Positions 10,340 through 23,300 of a stretch of 64,000 nucleotides of DNA are shown here, one piece after another; positions within the stretch are counted from its first letter, which is position 1, and each line of letters begins with the position of its first letter. The translations under genes were made by a program, and so were the position numbers. The notes below the pieces were generated by a model that was not told the origin of the DNA, ran no database searches, and saw only the letters and a list, made by a program, of their open reading frames with translations. The stretch covers positions 13,445,232-13,509,231 of the forward strand of contig CM070599.1 in NCBI GenBank assembly GCA_036346395.1, in the 5' to 3' direction. The DNA comes from Hsuehochloa calcarea (taxonomy: Eukaryota > Streptophyta > Magnoliopsida > Poales > Poaceae).

Positions 10340-12041
10340 CAGTTTGATCATGTTAATCCCATTATATTTCAAGTCTAATATATTGATTTTAACTTGTATG
10401 TATGCATTGCTATTTTGTTGTTAAATTATGGTTAGTATCCTATAGTTGCATAATCTGTAGGACTTGTTTATCCTTTACTACCATGAGCCTAGGTTATTTG
10501 CTATGATTTGAGTTCGATGGATGAGCTGTTGTCATTTAGTAGAATACGAATTGAAATTGCTTAGAAATGCTTAGTTTCGGTAGTAATGGACGATCATCGA
10601 TCTTAGTCGATGATCTTGATCACACTATTATTTATTATTCCATTATGTCCAGCGCTTTGTGCTTTGTTACTTTGTAAAGTCAAAAAAAAACTGAAAATAA
10701 AATTGTTTTAGACTTGGGCACAATGGTATGTTGGTGTGATCTGTTGGTGTGAATGGAATGGTGCCTAGGTCATCAAGGACCGAGTTACTTGTGTCACTAA
10801 GCCAAGCGCTTATGCGTGCTAACCACGCGAGAGGGATATGGGACCTCTCTTGACTAAGTACTTTGGCGTGTGTTATCTCCAGTCGCGAGGAGGGGTTGTG
10901 TGTGTTGGGTGAAAAAGGATATGTGTTCTTGTGTTGGGTGTGCGGTGGTGGAGATTCCGGGTAGGCTCTCCACCTCGAGGAGCATTGTAGTTGTCCAAGG
11001 CTTTACCTACGACGGGTAGTTGACCGAGGCTTTACAATGACTCCGACACAACGTATGGGTTTCTATCCATACGGGCGGCTCGTAGTTAATACACAATATT
11101 AGAAATGTCTCGTAGTACTTAGTGGCTTAGGCATACCAAAGGAAGTATGCTAATCATGTGGCAAAAAGGCGGTCTGGCGTGTGGGTACATTGGTACACCC
11201 CTGCAGGGTATAAAACTATTCGAATAGCCTCGTCCTAGGTTATGGACATGCTTGGTAAGGTCGTGCAAGAACTAGACTACAACCTTTTAAATTAAAATTT
11301 GACATGGTTGGCATGAATGGGTAATTCATGCTATTGTTGTGGTGACTAATGGTTTAGTCACTTCCAGGATTGTTGTTGTCATCTATTTACTGTTATTATT
11401 ATTGTTCTTTCGGTTAATTGAACATTAAAAACAGATTTGTTAAATTGCTTTCAAACTATTACATTATTGCAAATGGAAACTTGCTTTATGCTAAAATAAA
11501 ACATACAACCTCCACTTCAATGAGCTTGCATGTAGTATATGTAGAGGTTTGTTATTCCACATGTAAGTCTTGCAGTACATTCAAAGTACTCACCGCTTTT
11601 GCCATTTGCTTTTGTTTGCAGGGGAAGAAGGTGAGCCCCTAGGGCCTCACTTTTGTGAGATGTGCTGTGGATTCGACGACTAGCTTGGCGGTCCGGTCGG
11701 TTGCCTTGTGGGTTAAAGGCACACTGATTGGCTCTTTTGTTTATGGCCATCTTATGGCACTTTTGCTTCCGCTGTCTATTTCTTTTGTCTATGTATGTAT
11801 TTGGCCGGTCGGCCTCTCTTTTGTAATAACTATCCTTTATTTATGTTATCTTCTGGTTTGTCGTTTTTGCTTCGGTTCTATGTGGATGAATGGAATTGAT
11901 GCATGAACTTTGTAAAGAGGTGTGTATACTGCACTCTGGGAAGTATACATGTCTCGAGTCTCGGATTATCTGATTTGTGATGCTAGGACCAAGTGGCTGG
12001 TTAAGCATTACAAGCCCGATAAACTGGGGTCTCACAGCTGC

Positions 12042-13802
12042 CCCTGCAGCACACAAACATAGCATGAGAACCACTCTCAATACAATCGAACAAGTTTTAA
12101 GTTTAAAATTCCAAAAAAATTTGAGTCTAATTCTTGCACGACCTAACCAAGCATTGTCATAACCAAAAACGTGGCTACTCGAGTAGATTAAACCCTACAG
12201 GGGTGTACCAATGTACCCACATGCCAGACCGCTCCTTTGCCATGCAATAGAGCACACTTCCAAAGGTATGCCAACAGAGCTAAGTCCTACGAGATGTTTC
12301 CAATATAATACATTAACTATGAGCCGCCCGTATGGATGGAAACCTATACGTTGTATCGGAGTCACCGGCAGCGTCATAACATACCGATGCTCCTCGGTGT
12401 GCATAACCTAACCTGGAACCCCACCCCCGGGGGTGTACACCTAACAACCTCCTGTGACTTGGAGCTAACACACGCCAAAATACTAAGTTAAGAGAGGTCT
12501 CATATCCCTCTAATGTGGTTAGCACGTAAGAGTGCTTGGATTAGTGACACAAGTAATTCGATCCTTTTTGACTTGGGTACAAACTATTCACACCCGACAT
12601 TCACACCATACGTACCATTTGCCTAAGTCCAAATTGTTTTATTTTCATTTTTAGGTTACCAAATATAACAGCATGGGGTGCTGGATATAACATAATAAAA
12701 ATAATTTATGTGATCAAGATCATCGACAAAGTCGACAACCGCCCAATCTACTGGAAACTAAGCATTGCTAAGCATGACATCACATAAGCATAATTAGACC
12801 ATATAACGTCCACTTGGCTCTAATTCACCAGTAAAATTATTAACTTAGGCTAGTGGCAGGGGATGAACAATTTTAGGGAATTCATGCAAAACGATAATTT
12901 TGGAATGTAATAGGATCAACATGCTTCAACAGAATCGGTGCTTGTCTTTGCTTGTTGGTACTCTGGACATTCATATGATCATCTCCGTTGCACTCTCGAA
13001 TCACCGTCATCTAACGATAAGTACCAACAAGGCAAAAACACCGAATAAATACCAAAATTCTAAAGTCTCCACAAATTATGAAATTAATACAGAAGGTATA
13101 TTATTATTTTATATGAATTTATAAACTAAAATTATTCAATTTGAAGTCCCTAAACGATTTATGCTAGAAAGAAAATTGAGAAAAACCACTTACTATTGCT
13201 TTGTCTGAATTTTACTATTTTTGCAAAAACATTTGGAGTTGTGGTGGATACACAAGTTACTAAAATGGATAGAGGATACAATTATATACAACCCAATTGG
13301 ATTCATCCCATTTGGAGTTCAAATAAATTTTCTATGATTTTTCCAAGTAATTTCAATTTTTAGTGTAAAAATAGTTCAAATCCAAAATTATTTCCAACAT
13401 TGAAATTTTCTGGGATAGCGACATGTTTCAAAATTATTCCCAGTTAAATTACATTAACAATAAAAACCAAAAAAAAATTGGTTTCACTCAATTTGGAGTT
13501 GATTTGAATTAGTTATGAATTTTTGAAGTTATTTGAATTTTTAGTGCAAATTTAATTTGCATTAATTACTTTTCTTACTCATCTTGTGCTAGCCCTACCA
13601 ATGACAGTGGGTCCACTTTGCATAGGGTTTTTCTTTTCTTTTAATTTCCAAGAATTCCTACTAACATGTGGGTCCACATGTTATAAGTGAGTGCCTAAGA
13701 AAAGTGTGTAGACTAAAGTCTATGCACTCGATCCATCGGTCCATGGAGCCTAACAATTGCACGGTTTCTACGGTGAGGCCCTGTTGTTAGTGACTCCAAG
13801 GA
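12042..13802 (-). mobile_element. Minus-strand gypsy LTR, second part
   Basis: After the TSD the sequence continues as the reverse complement of a related LTR. The block at about 12195-12400 mirrors the + strand block at 11045-11215 (Met-poor, with the GTATGGATGGAAACC / GGTTTCTATCCATAC pair and the CAGGGGTGTACC / GGTACACCCC pair). From about 12840 to 13700 it is AT-rich. It is cut at 13802 by a Sirevirus LTR, so its 5' end is not present. No coding sequence was seen. Confidence 0.65.
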
Positions 13803-15501
13803 TGTTGGACATAAAAGGCGACTAGAGGGGGGTGAAGAGAAGCACGCTCACTTTTTCACAAATAATAGATTCAACATAAATTTCACTCCAGTAGCTATGG
13901 AAGCTATGAAGATCAATATACCAGTATAGCGGATGACTAGTATTGAATCCAACCAAACCCCCGAAGTAAAACAACTAAATATCAACACAAGCTAAAACAC
14001 ATCTCAAGGTTTGGCGGTCGGTCATTTGGGTCAATAGCGGTCGACGGAATACTGCGGCGGCCGATCACGACTGAAGAATGAATGAAAGCCCCGACGACGA
14101 AGTTGCAAATAGATGAAACTATTGATCTACAACTCCAAACTCGGTGAAACTTGGAACACACATTATCTATGATGTCAGGAACCTATTCCAATCGAAGATT
14201 GTGATAATTCTTGGAAGAATAATGACCCTTTTCCGTTTGATTGAAGAAGTGTTCAAAACCGGATCAAAACGAAAACTTGATTCAAAATCTTGCTCGTGGC
14301 TGATTGATGATCAAGATGATCCTAGATATGTTGCCACATTTCACAACAAGCTAAATCACATGGAGAATTTAAGCAAAAAACTCGTGGATCAAAGAAAGAC
14401 TCAAAATCATCAAATATGGAGAAAGAATGCAAAGAGACAAGACATATTCAAACTTTTTCTAGATTGATTTGATATGATTTGGGCTTACAGCCACTCCATC
14501 AATGGAGGACAATGCTCAATGCAAGAGCACGAAAATCACATCAAACTCTCTAAAACCCTAGCCTCCACAAAAGCTCTCCCTAAGCAAATTAGGGTTTCAA
14601 ATAGCAAAAGAGGCGAAGGGGAGGTGCAGCAACCTCCGTCTCCTATTTATAGTAGAGGCTTAGACCTTCTAGAAGTTTGACTCAATTTGACTCCCGTTAA
14701 GGCCCAAAACAAATGGGTCACACACGCACGTATTTTAATATGCCGTCTTTAACACCTCTTGACCTAATTAGCTACACCTTGCGCCATCTTGCGCCGCGGA
14801 TTAGCCAATAGGTCACCCTTGTCCATCTTGCACCACGCTTGAGTTCATTGACCTCACCCGGCATCGTCGATCGTTCTGGACCTCAGCTCCTCAAGCCTAG
14901 TCCCAATCATCCTCGCCGTTGACCATCGTTGACCTCACAACTTGACCCATGTTAGTCAAAACATGCATCATGCAACATATATGCCCTGAAACTCATGACT
15001 TTGACCTAACAACCGAACAACGACGCCACAACGGGAGACGGTCAAAGTGAAAACCGGTCAGACCGCACCCAGGGTGGCCGGTCTGACCGCCCACCTTGGC
15101 CGGTCTAACCGCCACCTATGGGCCAGTCAGACCTCCAAATGGGACTTAGCCAATTTCAGCCTCTGAAATTCTGAAACCTTTTGGAAATTTAAAACGAATA
15201 GAACTATTGACTGGAGACTCCAAAAATTATGAGACCAAGTGCAATAGAATCCCCTCTCTTGCCTACACCCTCTATTTTTGCCCAGCTCAATCCACACTCA
15301 ACGAAGTTGGCCAGTCCGACCGCCGCTATGGCCGGTCGGACCGCCCTTGGACCGTTCGACGACCATGCTGGCCGATCGGATCGGTTATGGCTCGACAAAG
15401 ACTGTAACTTTGCCGAAAACACGTGAAACGACAAACCGTTAACGCCATTACCAATTGTCACATCATCCTAAGATCTGGAGTATATCCCCATGATATCCAC
15501 A
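13803..15501 (-). mobile_element. Sirevirus (Copia) 3' LTR, minus strand
   Basis: On the minus strand this LTR ends with the Sirevirus-type CACCCCCCTCTAGTCGCC then CCAACA (13803 end) and starts near TGTGGATATC (15501). A purine tract AAGGGGGAGAT lies just before the start, so this is the 3' LTR of a minus-strand element. A TATAAATA box on the minus strand lies at 14645-14652. Blocks at 15048-15140 and 15308-15385 repeat a GGCCGGTCTGACCGCC-like unit, common in grass Copia LTRs. The left neighbour is the truncated gypsy LTR, so this insertion is younger. Confidence 0.7.
15048..15385. repeat. GGCCGGTCnGACCGCC repeat clusters in the Sirevirus LTR
   Basis: Two clusters (15048-15140 and 15308-15385) contain imperfect copies of GGCCGGTCTGACCGCC spaced about 24-27 bp. 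Each unit is itself a near-palindrome (CCGGTC...GACCG). Confidence 0.6.
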
Positions 15502-16804
15502 ATCTCCCCCTTGATGAACACAATGGCAATAACCCAGAAATGTAATTTGGAGGTTTGAAAAGTAAAATATTTACGTTTTTGCACAAAGACACAACTTTGT
15601 CTATAAGCAAGAGAAAGCAATGGAAATGACCAAGCTGAGATCAGAATAGCATAGGCATGTGAGATAAGGCAAAATAAAGCATAAAAAAACTTTAAATTCT
15701 AGAAAAGAGTCAAAAATCTTACTTAAGGTCCATGTGAAAGAACAATTGTTCAATTGACCTTTGATCATCGTGAGGATTAATAAATGCAATTCAAGTTCAG
15801 AAAAGTCAATAGGACAATAAGAATGCAATTGAAAAGCTCCCCCTCACTATGATCCTCAGATTTCAGAAAATTTCAAATTCTCCAATTTTCTCCCCCTTTA
15901 TAACAATTTTATATCTTCTCCCCTTTATACAATACTGAGATATCTTCTCCCCCAACATTCAAATATCTTCTCCCCCTTTGACAATAATGGAGTCATCAAG
16001 GAATCACGCCTTCCTCTCGTCCAGAGATAACAAATTCAGAATGAAGAAAGAAGCATAAGAAGGAGTATACATGAAGTGCAATGGAGTGACTTTATTTTTG
16101 TATTTCTCAATTTTTTGATTACAAGAAGCTTTGGAGATTATCCAAAAGAACAAGCTAGCATTTCTAATATTGCACAAACAACATATCAAGCCTAACAGCG
16201 CTAGCAAGATCATGATAAGACATATATATCAAAGCTAAGCACGAAGGCTCAACAATAAATTAATAGATTTGATCAATTCAAGCAAAGCTTCAAATTTAGC
16301 AAATTCATCAACAGGGGTCCTAAAGTGAAACTAGTCATGTCAAAGTGAGATAAAAAAAAAGCTAACAAGGACCACATTAAGAGACAATCAGGTCCAGTAT
16401 TGAATTATTTTGCTCAAATTTCTCAAACGCCCATTTTTCAACAGTTTTGCATTTGCACTGAATATTGAAGTTGACTAATGATCTAACTTAGTGACAAGAT
16501 CCTGGACTAGGAACCATCAACAAACTCATCCTAAGCTTCGACCAGAAGTTGATTAAAGGTATATCGTAGTGAAGAAGATCCTGGACTAGGAGTCATCCAC
16601 AAACTCTTCCTAAGCTTCTACTGTATGCGACAAATCTTGAGGTTCATGTCAATTCTGACAAGCAGTCCCCATGAGATCGTCTGGATCATCAAACTATCTC
16701 TAAGTTCATGTCTTTGACAAGCAGTCTCGTAAGAGTAGTTTGGCACAATTTAAGCATAAGACAATCTTCAAATTTGATTTTTCATGTTTCACAAGAGCAT
16801 GAGA
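15502..16804 (-). mobile_element. Sirevirus 3' internal region with polypurine-tract array
   Basis: This is minus-strand internal sequence next to the 3' LTR. On the minus strand, at about 15835-15980 it has at least four copies of GGGGGAGAAGATAT-like motifs, each a potential polypurine tract. Multiple PPT-like motifs upstream of the 3' LTR are a known hallmark of Sireviruses. At 16499-16540 and 16578-16619 a block GATCCTGGACTAGG...CCTAAGCTTC is repeated 79 bp apart. No coding sequence was recognised. The region is cut at 16804 by another LTR. Confidence 0.6.
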
Positions 16805-18940
16805 TGTAATGTTCCGGAATCGAATCGGGTAACTCGAGAGAAGTTGTGAAAGAAAAGACATTTAAAGAAATGGAAATACCTATGCTGGGAGGGTGTTTTC
16901 GGAATTTTCTCGACAACCTGGGCCACGGGCCGCGGCCCAGGTGGCCCATATGGACGCCAGCCAAGGGAAGGGGGGCGCCCCTACCCCTAGCCGCCCCCCA
17001 TTTCCCCCTATTCCCCCACCCCTTCCTCCTTAGCCGCCACCTCCCCACCCCATAGCCGCCCCCCTTGCTGCTCCTTGGTGTGTCCTCACTGTGGTGGTGC
17101 CATCTTCGGTGATCCCCGGCGCTTCTCCCCAAGATCCCCTCCGGCATCTCCTTTCCCCGCCGTCGTCATCGGCCTTTCGTCGTCTCTCGGTGGCCGGCCA
17201 TTGGAGAGGGAGGAGAAGAGAAGGGAGGGAGACCTTCGGGAAGCGGATCAACGTTGTCGTACCAGTCTACAAGGGTAACCACTGTCTCTCCTCATGGTTT
17301 GATTCCTTAAGAGGCGAGAATTGAGTTGATTAGTAGATTCGTTCTACCTCAGTTGTAGATCCAATCTGTCCAAAGGCGTTGTACGCCAAGTTTCGGAATT
17401 TTAGAAGTAGAATCTGGTATTTGCGCCTTCTGGAGTTTTGTTCCTGAGGTCGTTAGCTTTCTTTTGGCACCAAGATCACATGTTTCCACCTTACGGTTAG
17501 GAGATATGAATTTTTAACCGCGCTTTCTGCATGCATCTAGGATCCGGGACCGTCGGTTTGTTCCTCGGTTTTGATGTAGTTAGAGTAAGATTCAGAACTT
17601 TCACCCAAATAGGTTATTGTAGCCCTTTAAATTATATTTACAAGTTGATAAATATCACCTCAATTGGATCAGTATATTGAAAGTTACATCATTTTATTTG
17701 CTACTGTTCTGCAATCTGGACAGATGTCTGTCAGTTGCTTTCAACTGTTGTTTAGGCCACTGGTTTGGCCGAATCAAAGAACCCCACCAACTAGAGTTTC
17801 GTAGCCTGGTGCGTTAAGAGTATTTGAGAACTAGTTTCAAGTCATTATGAGTCACAGATATTTAATTACGATTTTTCTCGTACTACTGATCAGAAGGGCT
17901 GAAATTGGGCTGATTAGTTAGGACGTCATTTTGAGCCATTGTTTACGTTTGGTTAGTTAGGGGGTTATGGTAAAACGCTCGTAGCACGTCATGTCCTGTT
18001 AGTCTTATTTCAATTAATTATTTGTGTAGGCGGTGGAGCAGTGAGTGGAGAAACACTGTCGTTGCCTCCTAACACGTCACAGCGCGGAAGGCAAGTACCT
18101 TGTTCGTTATTATTCAATGACGTTATTGCTTGTGACTGTACCACTAGACTTGTTTTCATGAGTTTGTTTGTATGCCATGTGTTACTCTCTATTGATGTGT
18201 GATAGACGTTCATTTCATGAAAATGCATTATGTTCATGCATCGATTCATTTGATCTACGGGAGTGGAAATTTGTAACCCCCATCAATTCCAGAATGGGCA
18301 CGTAAGACCCACCACTCCAATGTGGGTAATGTTGGACACCCGTATGAAATGTTCTTCATATGGTATTTGAGGTCCTCGTACTTTGTTAAGTACGGGCTTA
18401 AGTGAACACCGACGGGTGTGTCACTCACTATGCCCGTATAAGTTGTGAGTAGTCCAATTCTTCATTGCATTATTCCATTTCATTCATATTCATAAACGTT
18501 CAGAGATGTTTTTCATAAGCAGATTGTGATTTGCTTTGTTCGCTTAATGTTTTTGTTGTCTGTTAAAGTACTTGCTGAGTCTTTGGCTCATCCTTGCTTT
18601 GTGTGTTTTATTTAGGTAAATAAGGAGGAGGGCAAGACCTTTTGAGGGGTAGTCCAGCACGCTGCACATCACCTTTATCAAATCAGAAATAATATTGTTA
18701 TCTTTCATTCATGTCAACTATTTGTTAAATTTCCAAACTGTAATAATCCAATTTTGGTATCACCCACTGTACGTTTTATTATGGATGTTTCTATTCCTTC
18801 TCGTGAAACTGTTAATCGTTTATCGTTGTTCCTTATGGAATTTGGTTATCTAAGCATGTTTAACCCGTTATTGTTGTACATTCTTAGTAATTATTAGTTT
18901 TTGCGTGACATCTTGGCTTCCGAATAGCCAGGGTGTTACC
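16805..18940 (+). mobile_element. Long gypsy-type solo LTR, second family
   Basis: It starts TGTAATGTTCCGG, a typical start for grass gypsy LTRs, and ends near CCAGGGTGTTACC. It has a GC-rich leader at about 16910-17260 and an exon-like cassette at 18030-18095 closing with GGAAGGCAAGT, as in the first family. No internal region or PBS follows. I found no target duplication and the final CA is degenerate, so the right boundary is approximate. Short ORFs in the GC-rich part are not genes. Confidence 0.6.
18030..18095 (+). other. Exon-like cassette in the second LTR family
   Basis: TTTGTGTAG precedes GCGGTGGAGCAG, and the block ends GCGGAAGGCAAGT. Position within the LTR and the terminal GGCAAG match the cassettes of the first family, although the sequence between differs. 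Confidence 0.4.
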
Positions 18941-19058
18941 GTGTGTGTACTGCATTCCTGGGAAGTATACATATCTCGAGTCTTGGTTTATTCGATTTGT
19001 GATGCTAGGACCGAGTGGATGGTTAAGCATTACAAGCCTGATAAACCGGGGTCTCACA
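18941..19058 (+). mobile_element. 3' terminal fragment of a first-family gypsy LTR
   Basis: The segment matches the last about 118 bp of the 8018-12036 and 42775 LTRs, including GGGAAGTATACAT, GATTTGTGATGCTAGGACC and the end GGGGTCTCACA. The rest of the LTR is missing upstream, where the 16805 LTR abuts. Confidence 0.8.
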
Positions 19059-20154
19059 GGAATGGTAAAATCAAGTTAGGAGAATGTATCCTCGAGCTCG
19101 GGAACACAAGTTGGCACTGGAAGGGAGGAAGAAACTGCACGGGAATGCCGGCGATGCAGTGGTGGCGCGCCAGCCGTGAGCTAGAGCTTTAGCTCCTGCA
19201 GTGTTCTCGCTCGGTGGAAGAGGGGGATGGAGTTGGGAGAGTGTAAGGAGTAGCTCTAGGTTGCGAAAAGAAGAGGAGGGCTCTACTGGGGGGCTTTTAT
19301 AGCCGGAGACGACGGAAAGCACGAGGAGTGGCCGTGGCGCGGTGCGCTCGGTCCATGGCGCATGGAGTGACGCCGAGGAGATGGCGAAGAGATGGGAGCA
19401 GGTGAGCGACGTGGTCAATGTCGCCAAACCGTGTGCGCTCGTCGCAAACCGGGGGCAAGTCGTTGGCGCTGGCGCGGGCGGGGAGGCACCAAGACGACTG
19501 CGACGAGCCAGCACAGGGGCGGCCGCGACATGGAGAAAAAGGGATGTGCAGCGAGGCCCACTCGCCAGCGACGCAAGGAAAAGAGCTCGGCCGGTTTGCT
19601 AGCTGGTTCAGTCGAGCCAAGATGGTTCGGGCTCGGTCGGATTGGAGGAACAGTGAATTCATATTTTTTATAAATAGGCTGAGAGGGAAAGCGAATTTTT
19701 AGATAGAGTTTTACAACTCCAAAAATTCTAAAATTTTTACAGAAGGCTGCTGACTCTAAGAACAATCTTGTGTACAATTTTCAGAGTTTTTCATCAAGTG
19801 AATTTTTATTGTAAAATTCTTTAAATTCTCTGATTTAGGGGTTTTGACTTACGGTTGCCAGGTTTGACTGGCCAGCTTAAAATAACAAATAAAATCTAAA
19901 AATTATGAAATTATGAAATTCTTCGTAGGAGTTAATAAGATGATACAGAACCTATGAAAATTATTTCCAATGACTGTTCACAAGATTTGTTTTAAAAGTC
20001 TTAAAGGATTATGTTTCTAACGATTATTGTATTATTTTTTCAAAATGCACAGAACCTTTGAAAAATTTACAGAAAAATCAAATGACAACATCATACATCA
20101 AAAGTTTTAAATCCTTCTCATTTTTATACATTTGAAATACAAACCCGATTTTAT
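19059..20154 (-). mobile_element. Minus-strand gypsy LTR 5' part
   Basis: On the minus strand this holds an LTR start region (GGGTTTGTATTTCAAATG near 20150, matching other family starts but lacking the first about 15 bp) and a TATA box (CGGCTATAAAAG, 19295-19301). It then has a GC-rich leader cut at about 19059. It is a truncated LTR in opposite orientation to the preceding fragment. The many ORFs in 19071-19780 are leader artefacts. Confidence 0.6.
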
Positions 20155-20234
20155 CGAATTATAAAAAATTCAGAGGGGGTAAAATTTACAGAATTACAGT
20201 GAAATTTCGGTGAAATTATTTCCCTGGCTCACCA

Positions 20235-20240
20235 TATATA
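20235..20240 (+). promoter_or_regulatory. Candidate TATA box of the amine oxidase gene
   Basis: CACCATATATAGTGAACC lies about 70 bp upstream of the start codon at 20308, a plausible core promoter position allowing a short 5' UTR. Confidence 0.5.
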
Positions 20241-20307
20241 GTGAACCACTTCTCACTCAGCTCACCGCACAAAGCCACAAACAAGGACCAAAGCACAGAC
20301 CAATCCA

Positions 20308-23300
20308 ATGGATCACTCCACCTCCCTGCTCCGCGTCGTATTCCTCGCCCTCGGCGCCGCCCTCGTCCTCCTCGTTGTCCGCTCAGCCTTCCGCCTGCCC
20401 CGCGGCATAGACACACCCACCGCTTCGCTTTTTGATGACGGTGCCGGCGGCCGCTGCACCCGTTTCTCGCCGTTGGCCTGTCGCCAAGGACGGACCGACC
20501 ATCGGTCGAAGGCGTCGCCACCGCGGTCGTCGCACCAGTCTGACGTGCCGCGTCACCCTCTCGACCCGCTCACGGTGACAGAGGTCAACCGCGCGCGCGA
20601 GCTCCTCCGCGCGCACCCGCTGTTCGCGTCATCGCCGTCATCCCTGTTCGTGCACTCCCTCTCGCTCGACGAACCAGACAAGTCCGTCGTCCGAAGCTGG
20701 CGGAAGGGCGCCGACACGCTCCCCCCGCGCCGCGCCGTGGCGATCGTCCGCTTCCGCGGCGAGTCCCACGTCCTCGCCATCGACCTCGGTGAGGGCGCCG
20801 TCACTCCTCTGCCTGTCCCTGCCTCTGGCTACCCGACGATGACCATGGACGAGCAGGTCTCCCTCTGTTGGGTGCCGTTTAAAGACCCAGCGTTCAACGC
20901 CACCATCATCCGCCGCGGCGTCCGGACGTCGGACGTCGCCTGCCTGCCCATCTCCCTCGGCTGGTACGGCCCCACGGAGGAGAACCGCCGGCTGATCAAG
21001 ATCCAGTGTTTCTCCACCGAGGGCACGGCCAACTTCTACATGCGACCCATCGAGGGCCTTACCGTGCTGGTCGACATGGACAAGAGGGAGGTCGTCCACA
21101 TCTCCGACCGCGGCGCCGGCATACCCATCCCGGCCGCCGAGAACACCGACTACCGGCACGGCCAGCACACCAACGACGAAGACGTGGAGGCGGCCAGGGG
21201 GCTCGGGTTCCAGTCCGTGCGTGCGCCGTCAATGGAGCAGCCGAACGGGCCGGGTTTCGAGGTGGTGGACGGGCACACGGTGCAGTGGGCCGGGTGGGAG
21301 TTCCACCTCAAGGCGGACGCGCGCGCCGGCATGGTGGTGTCGCGCGTGCGGGTCCAGGACCCGGCGACCGGCGCACACAGGGAGGTGATGTACAAGGGCA
21401 TGGCGTCGGAGCTGTTCGTGCCGTACATGGACCCCACAGAAGCATGGTACTTCAAGACGTACATGGACGCCGGCGAGTACGGGTTCGGGCTGCAGGCCAT
21501 GCCGCTCGTGCCGCTCAACGACTGCCCGCGCCACGCGCGCTACGTCGACGGCGTGTTCGTCGCCGCCGACGGCCGGCCCTACGTGCGGGAGAACATGATC
21601 TGCATCTTCGAGCGGTACGCCGGCGACGTCGCGTGGCGACACTCCGAGAGCCCCATCACCGGCATGGACGTAAGTACACGCATCTGCTTGTTCATTTGTT
21701 TCGCCGTGATTCGTTTTCCTTCTACTTTGGCGCTCATGCTGTGTCATATGCTGGACGTGCCATGACAAACGCAGCTGTTCCTCAACTTTTGGCTACTTGC
21801 AAAAGGTGACAATTTGACAAAGATTGGTGAAGGATATTTTCAACTCTAGGAAGGAGTCCAAGGTGTTGTGTGCAGTGTGAGGGGGACTAGAAAGGACACA
21901 TCACTGTCACATTAGCAGCCTAGTTTTGCAAAGTTTACTTCATATTTAGCCTCTCATATTCTTCTAAAAAGTAAGATCCACTACATGTTAAACAAGAATA
22001 AACCTTCCACACACACACACTCACATTCGCTGCCCATCCCTTCCTCTCTCCCATGAGTTCTCTCTTCTCACGTAGACTCGAATTCAGTACTTTGGTCTGA
22101 TTCCAAGAAAAATTTGCTTAGCCCCTCACTCTCGAGTAGTTTGTTCCGGCTCAAGAAGGCAAAAAAAAAAATCTTAGCTCCTGCTTTTCCCCAGCATTGC
22201 ACACTCCTTGAGAAGAAGAATCTTGAATGCATATGCAGTCAACAACAACTTGACAAGATTTCCAATCATCCCAATTTAAGCTTTCCTAGAGTAGAAAGTA
22301 AAATCATCTGCCTCATGGACTTGTGATAAACTACGAAATGTGCATATGCTGTCTATATGTCTTTAATTTTGGAGGTTTTTATTGGAATGAATGGTTATGG
22401 TACAAAAAAAATTGAAAATAAAATTGCACTAGGGGTCCTAATTAATTAAACTTGCGCACTAGTGGCACTTGGGTCTTCAACTATAATATCTTCTTGTCAG
22501 AGTGTTGAACTTGACCATTGTGCCACTTAAGTAATTACAGCAATCTTAGATGTGAATTTTACTGATGTTTATCGAGCTTGTGTTTATCTTGTCCTTGTTT
22601 GTTTCGCTGGGAATAATTATTTCCTCAGTGCCAATGCTACGTCAGGCTAAACGTGCCATGACAAAACGTAGCTGCGCCTCCAGAGTTGGCTACTCGCCAG
22701 TGCCCAAAGGTGATAAAGACAGGCAAAGATGGAGGACATTTTCAACACTAGACTTGTTTTCTAGAGGAATCTTAAACACTGGCCTAGGAAGAAGAATCTT
22801 GACGAAAGTAAAGAGGCCCTTTCCTGATATCTCCCTTCCGCAAACTTTACAATAGAAAGGGAGCACTGGTGTTAGTGATGCAGAACGCATGGCTTCAATT
22901 ACTAATGCGACTAGATACATACTGGCCATTCATCACCAATGGAACATGATCATTTCCTATGTTGAAGTGGTGGCTTTACGCATGGGAACAGCATTGCAAA
23001 TATCACCCAAAAGAATCCTGTAATTTTTTAAACTCTTCTCTCTTTTTCCGTTTTAGGAGGCAGTATAGGTCACGGTTCAAAAAAAACCGGCCGAAAATTG
23101 GTTTTACCGGCCCATGTAGAAATCTAAACCAGCAAAAAAAAATCTGATTTGAGATGAATTTTGCCTAATATAAAAGAAATTTAAAACTATGTCTAAGCAC
23201 ATGTGAGCATGTAACCTGATTATAGCGTTCTTAGCTTAGAAGAAGGAGGTCCTGGGTGTATACCCGTGAAACTTTACTATTTTTTAGTTTTTCTGTTTTT

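Larger units (their letters stand above)
8018..12036 (+). mobile_element. 4.0 kb solo LTR of a gypsy chromovirus family
   Basis: It starts TGTAACATCCC and ends GGGGTCTCACA, as do the LTRs of the complete element at 42775-56486, to which it is similar throughout. A perfect 5-bp duplication GCTGC flanks it (8013-8017 and 12037-12041). No PBS or internal sequence follows, so it is a solo LTR left by unequal recombination. A TATA box lies at 8944-8949, dyad-rich leader at 9550-9870 and an exon-like cassette at 10272-10339. Confidence 0.92.

Noticed and set aside
19071..19777. Overlapping ORFs up to 147 codons on both strands
   Set aside because: They fall in the GC-rich leader of a minus-strand LTR fragment; simultaneous open frames on both strands point to base composition.
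20216..21768. Long minus-strand and alternate-frame ORFs over amine oxidase exon 1 (up to 267 codons)
   Set aside because: They overlap the real exon and arise from its high GC content, which removes stop codons in every frame; none has a recognisable domain.
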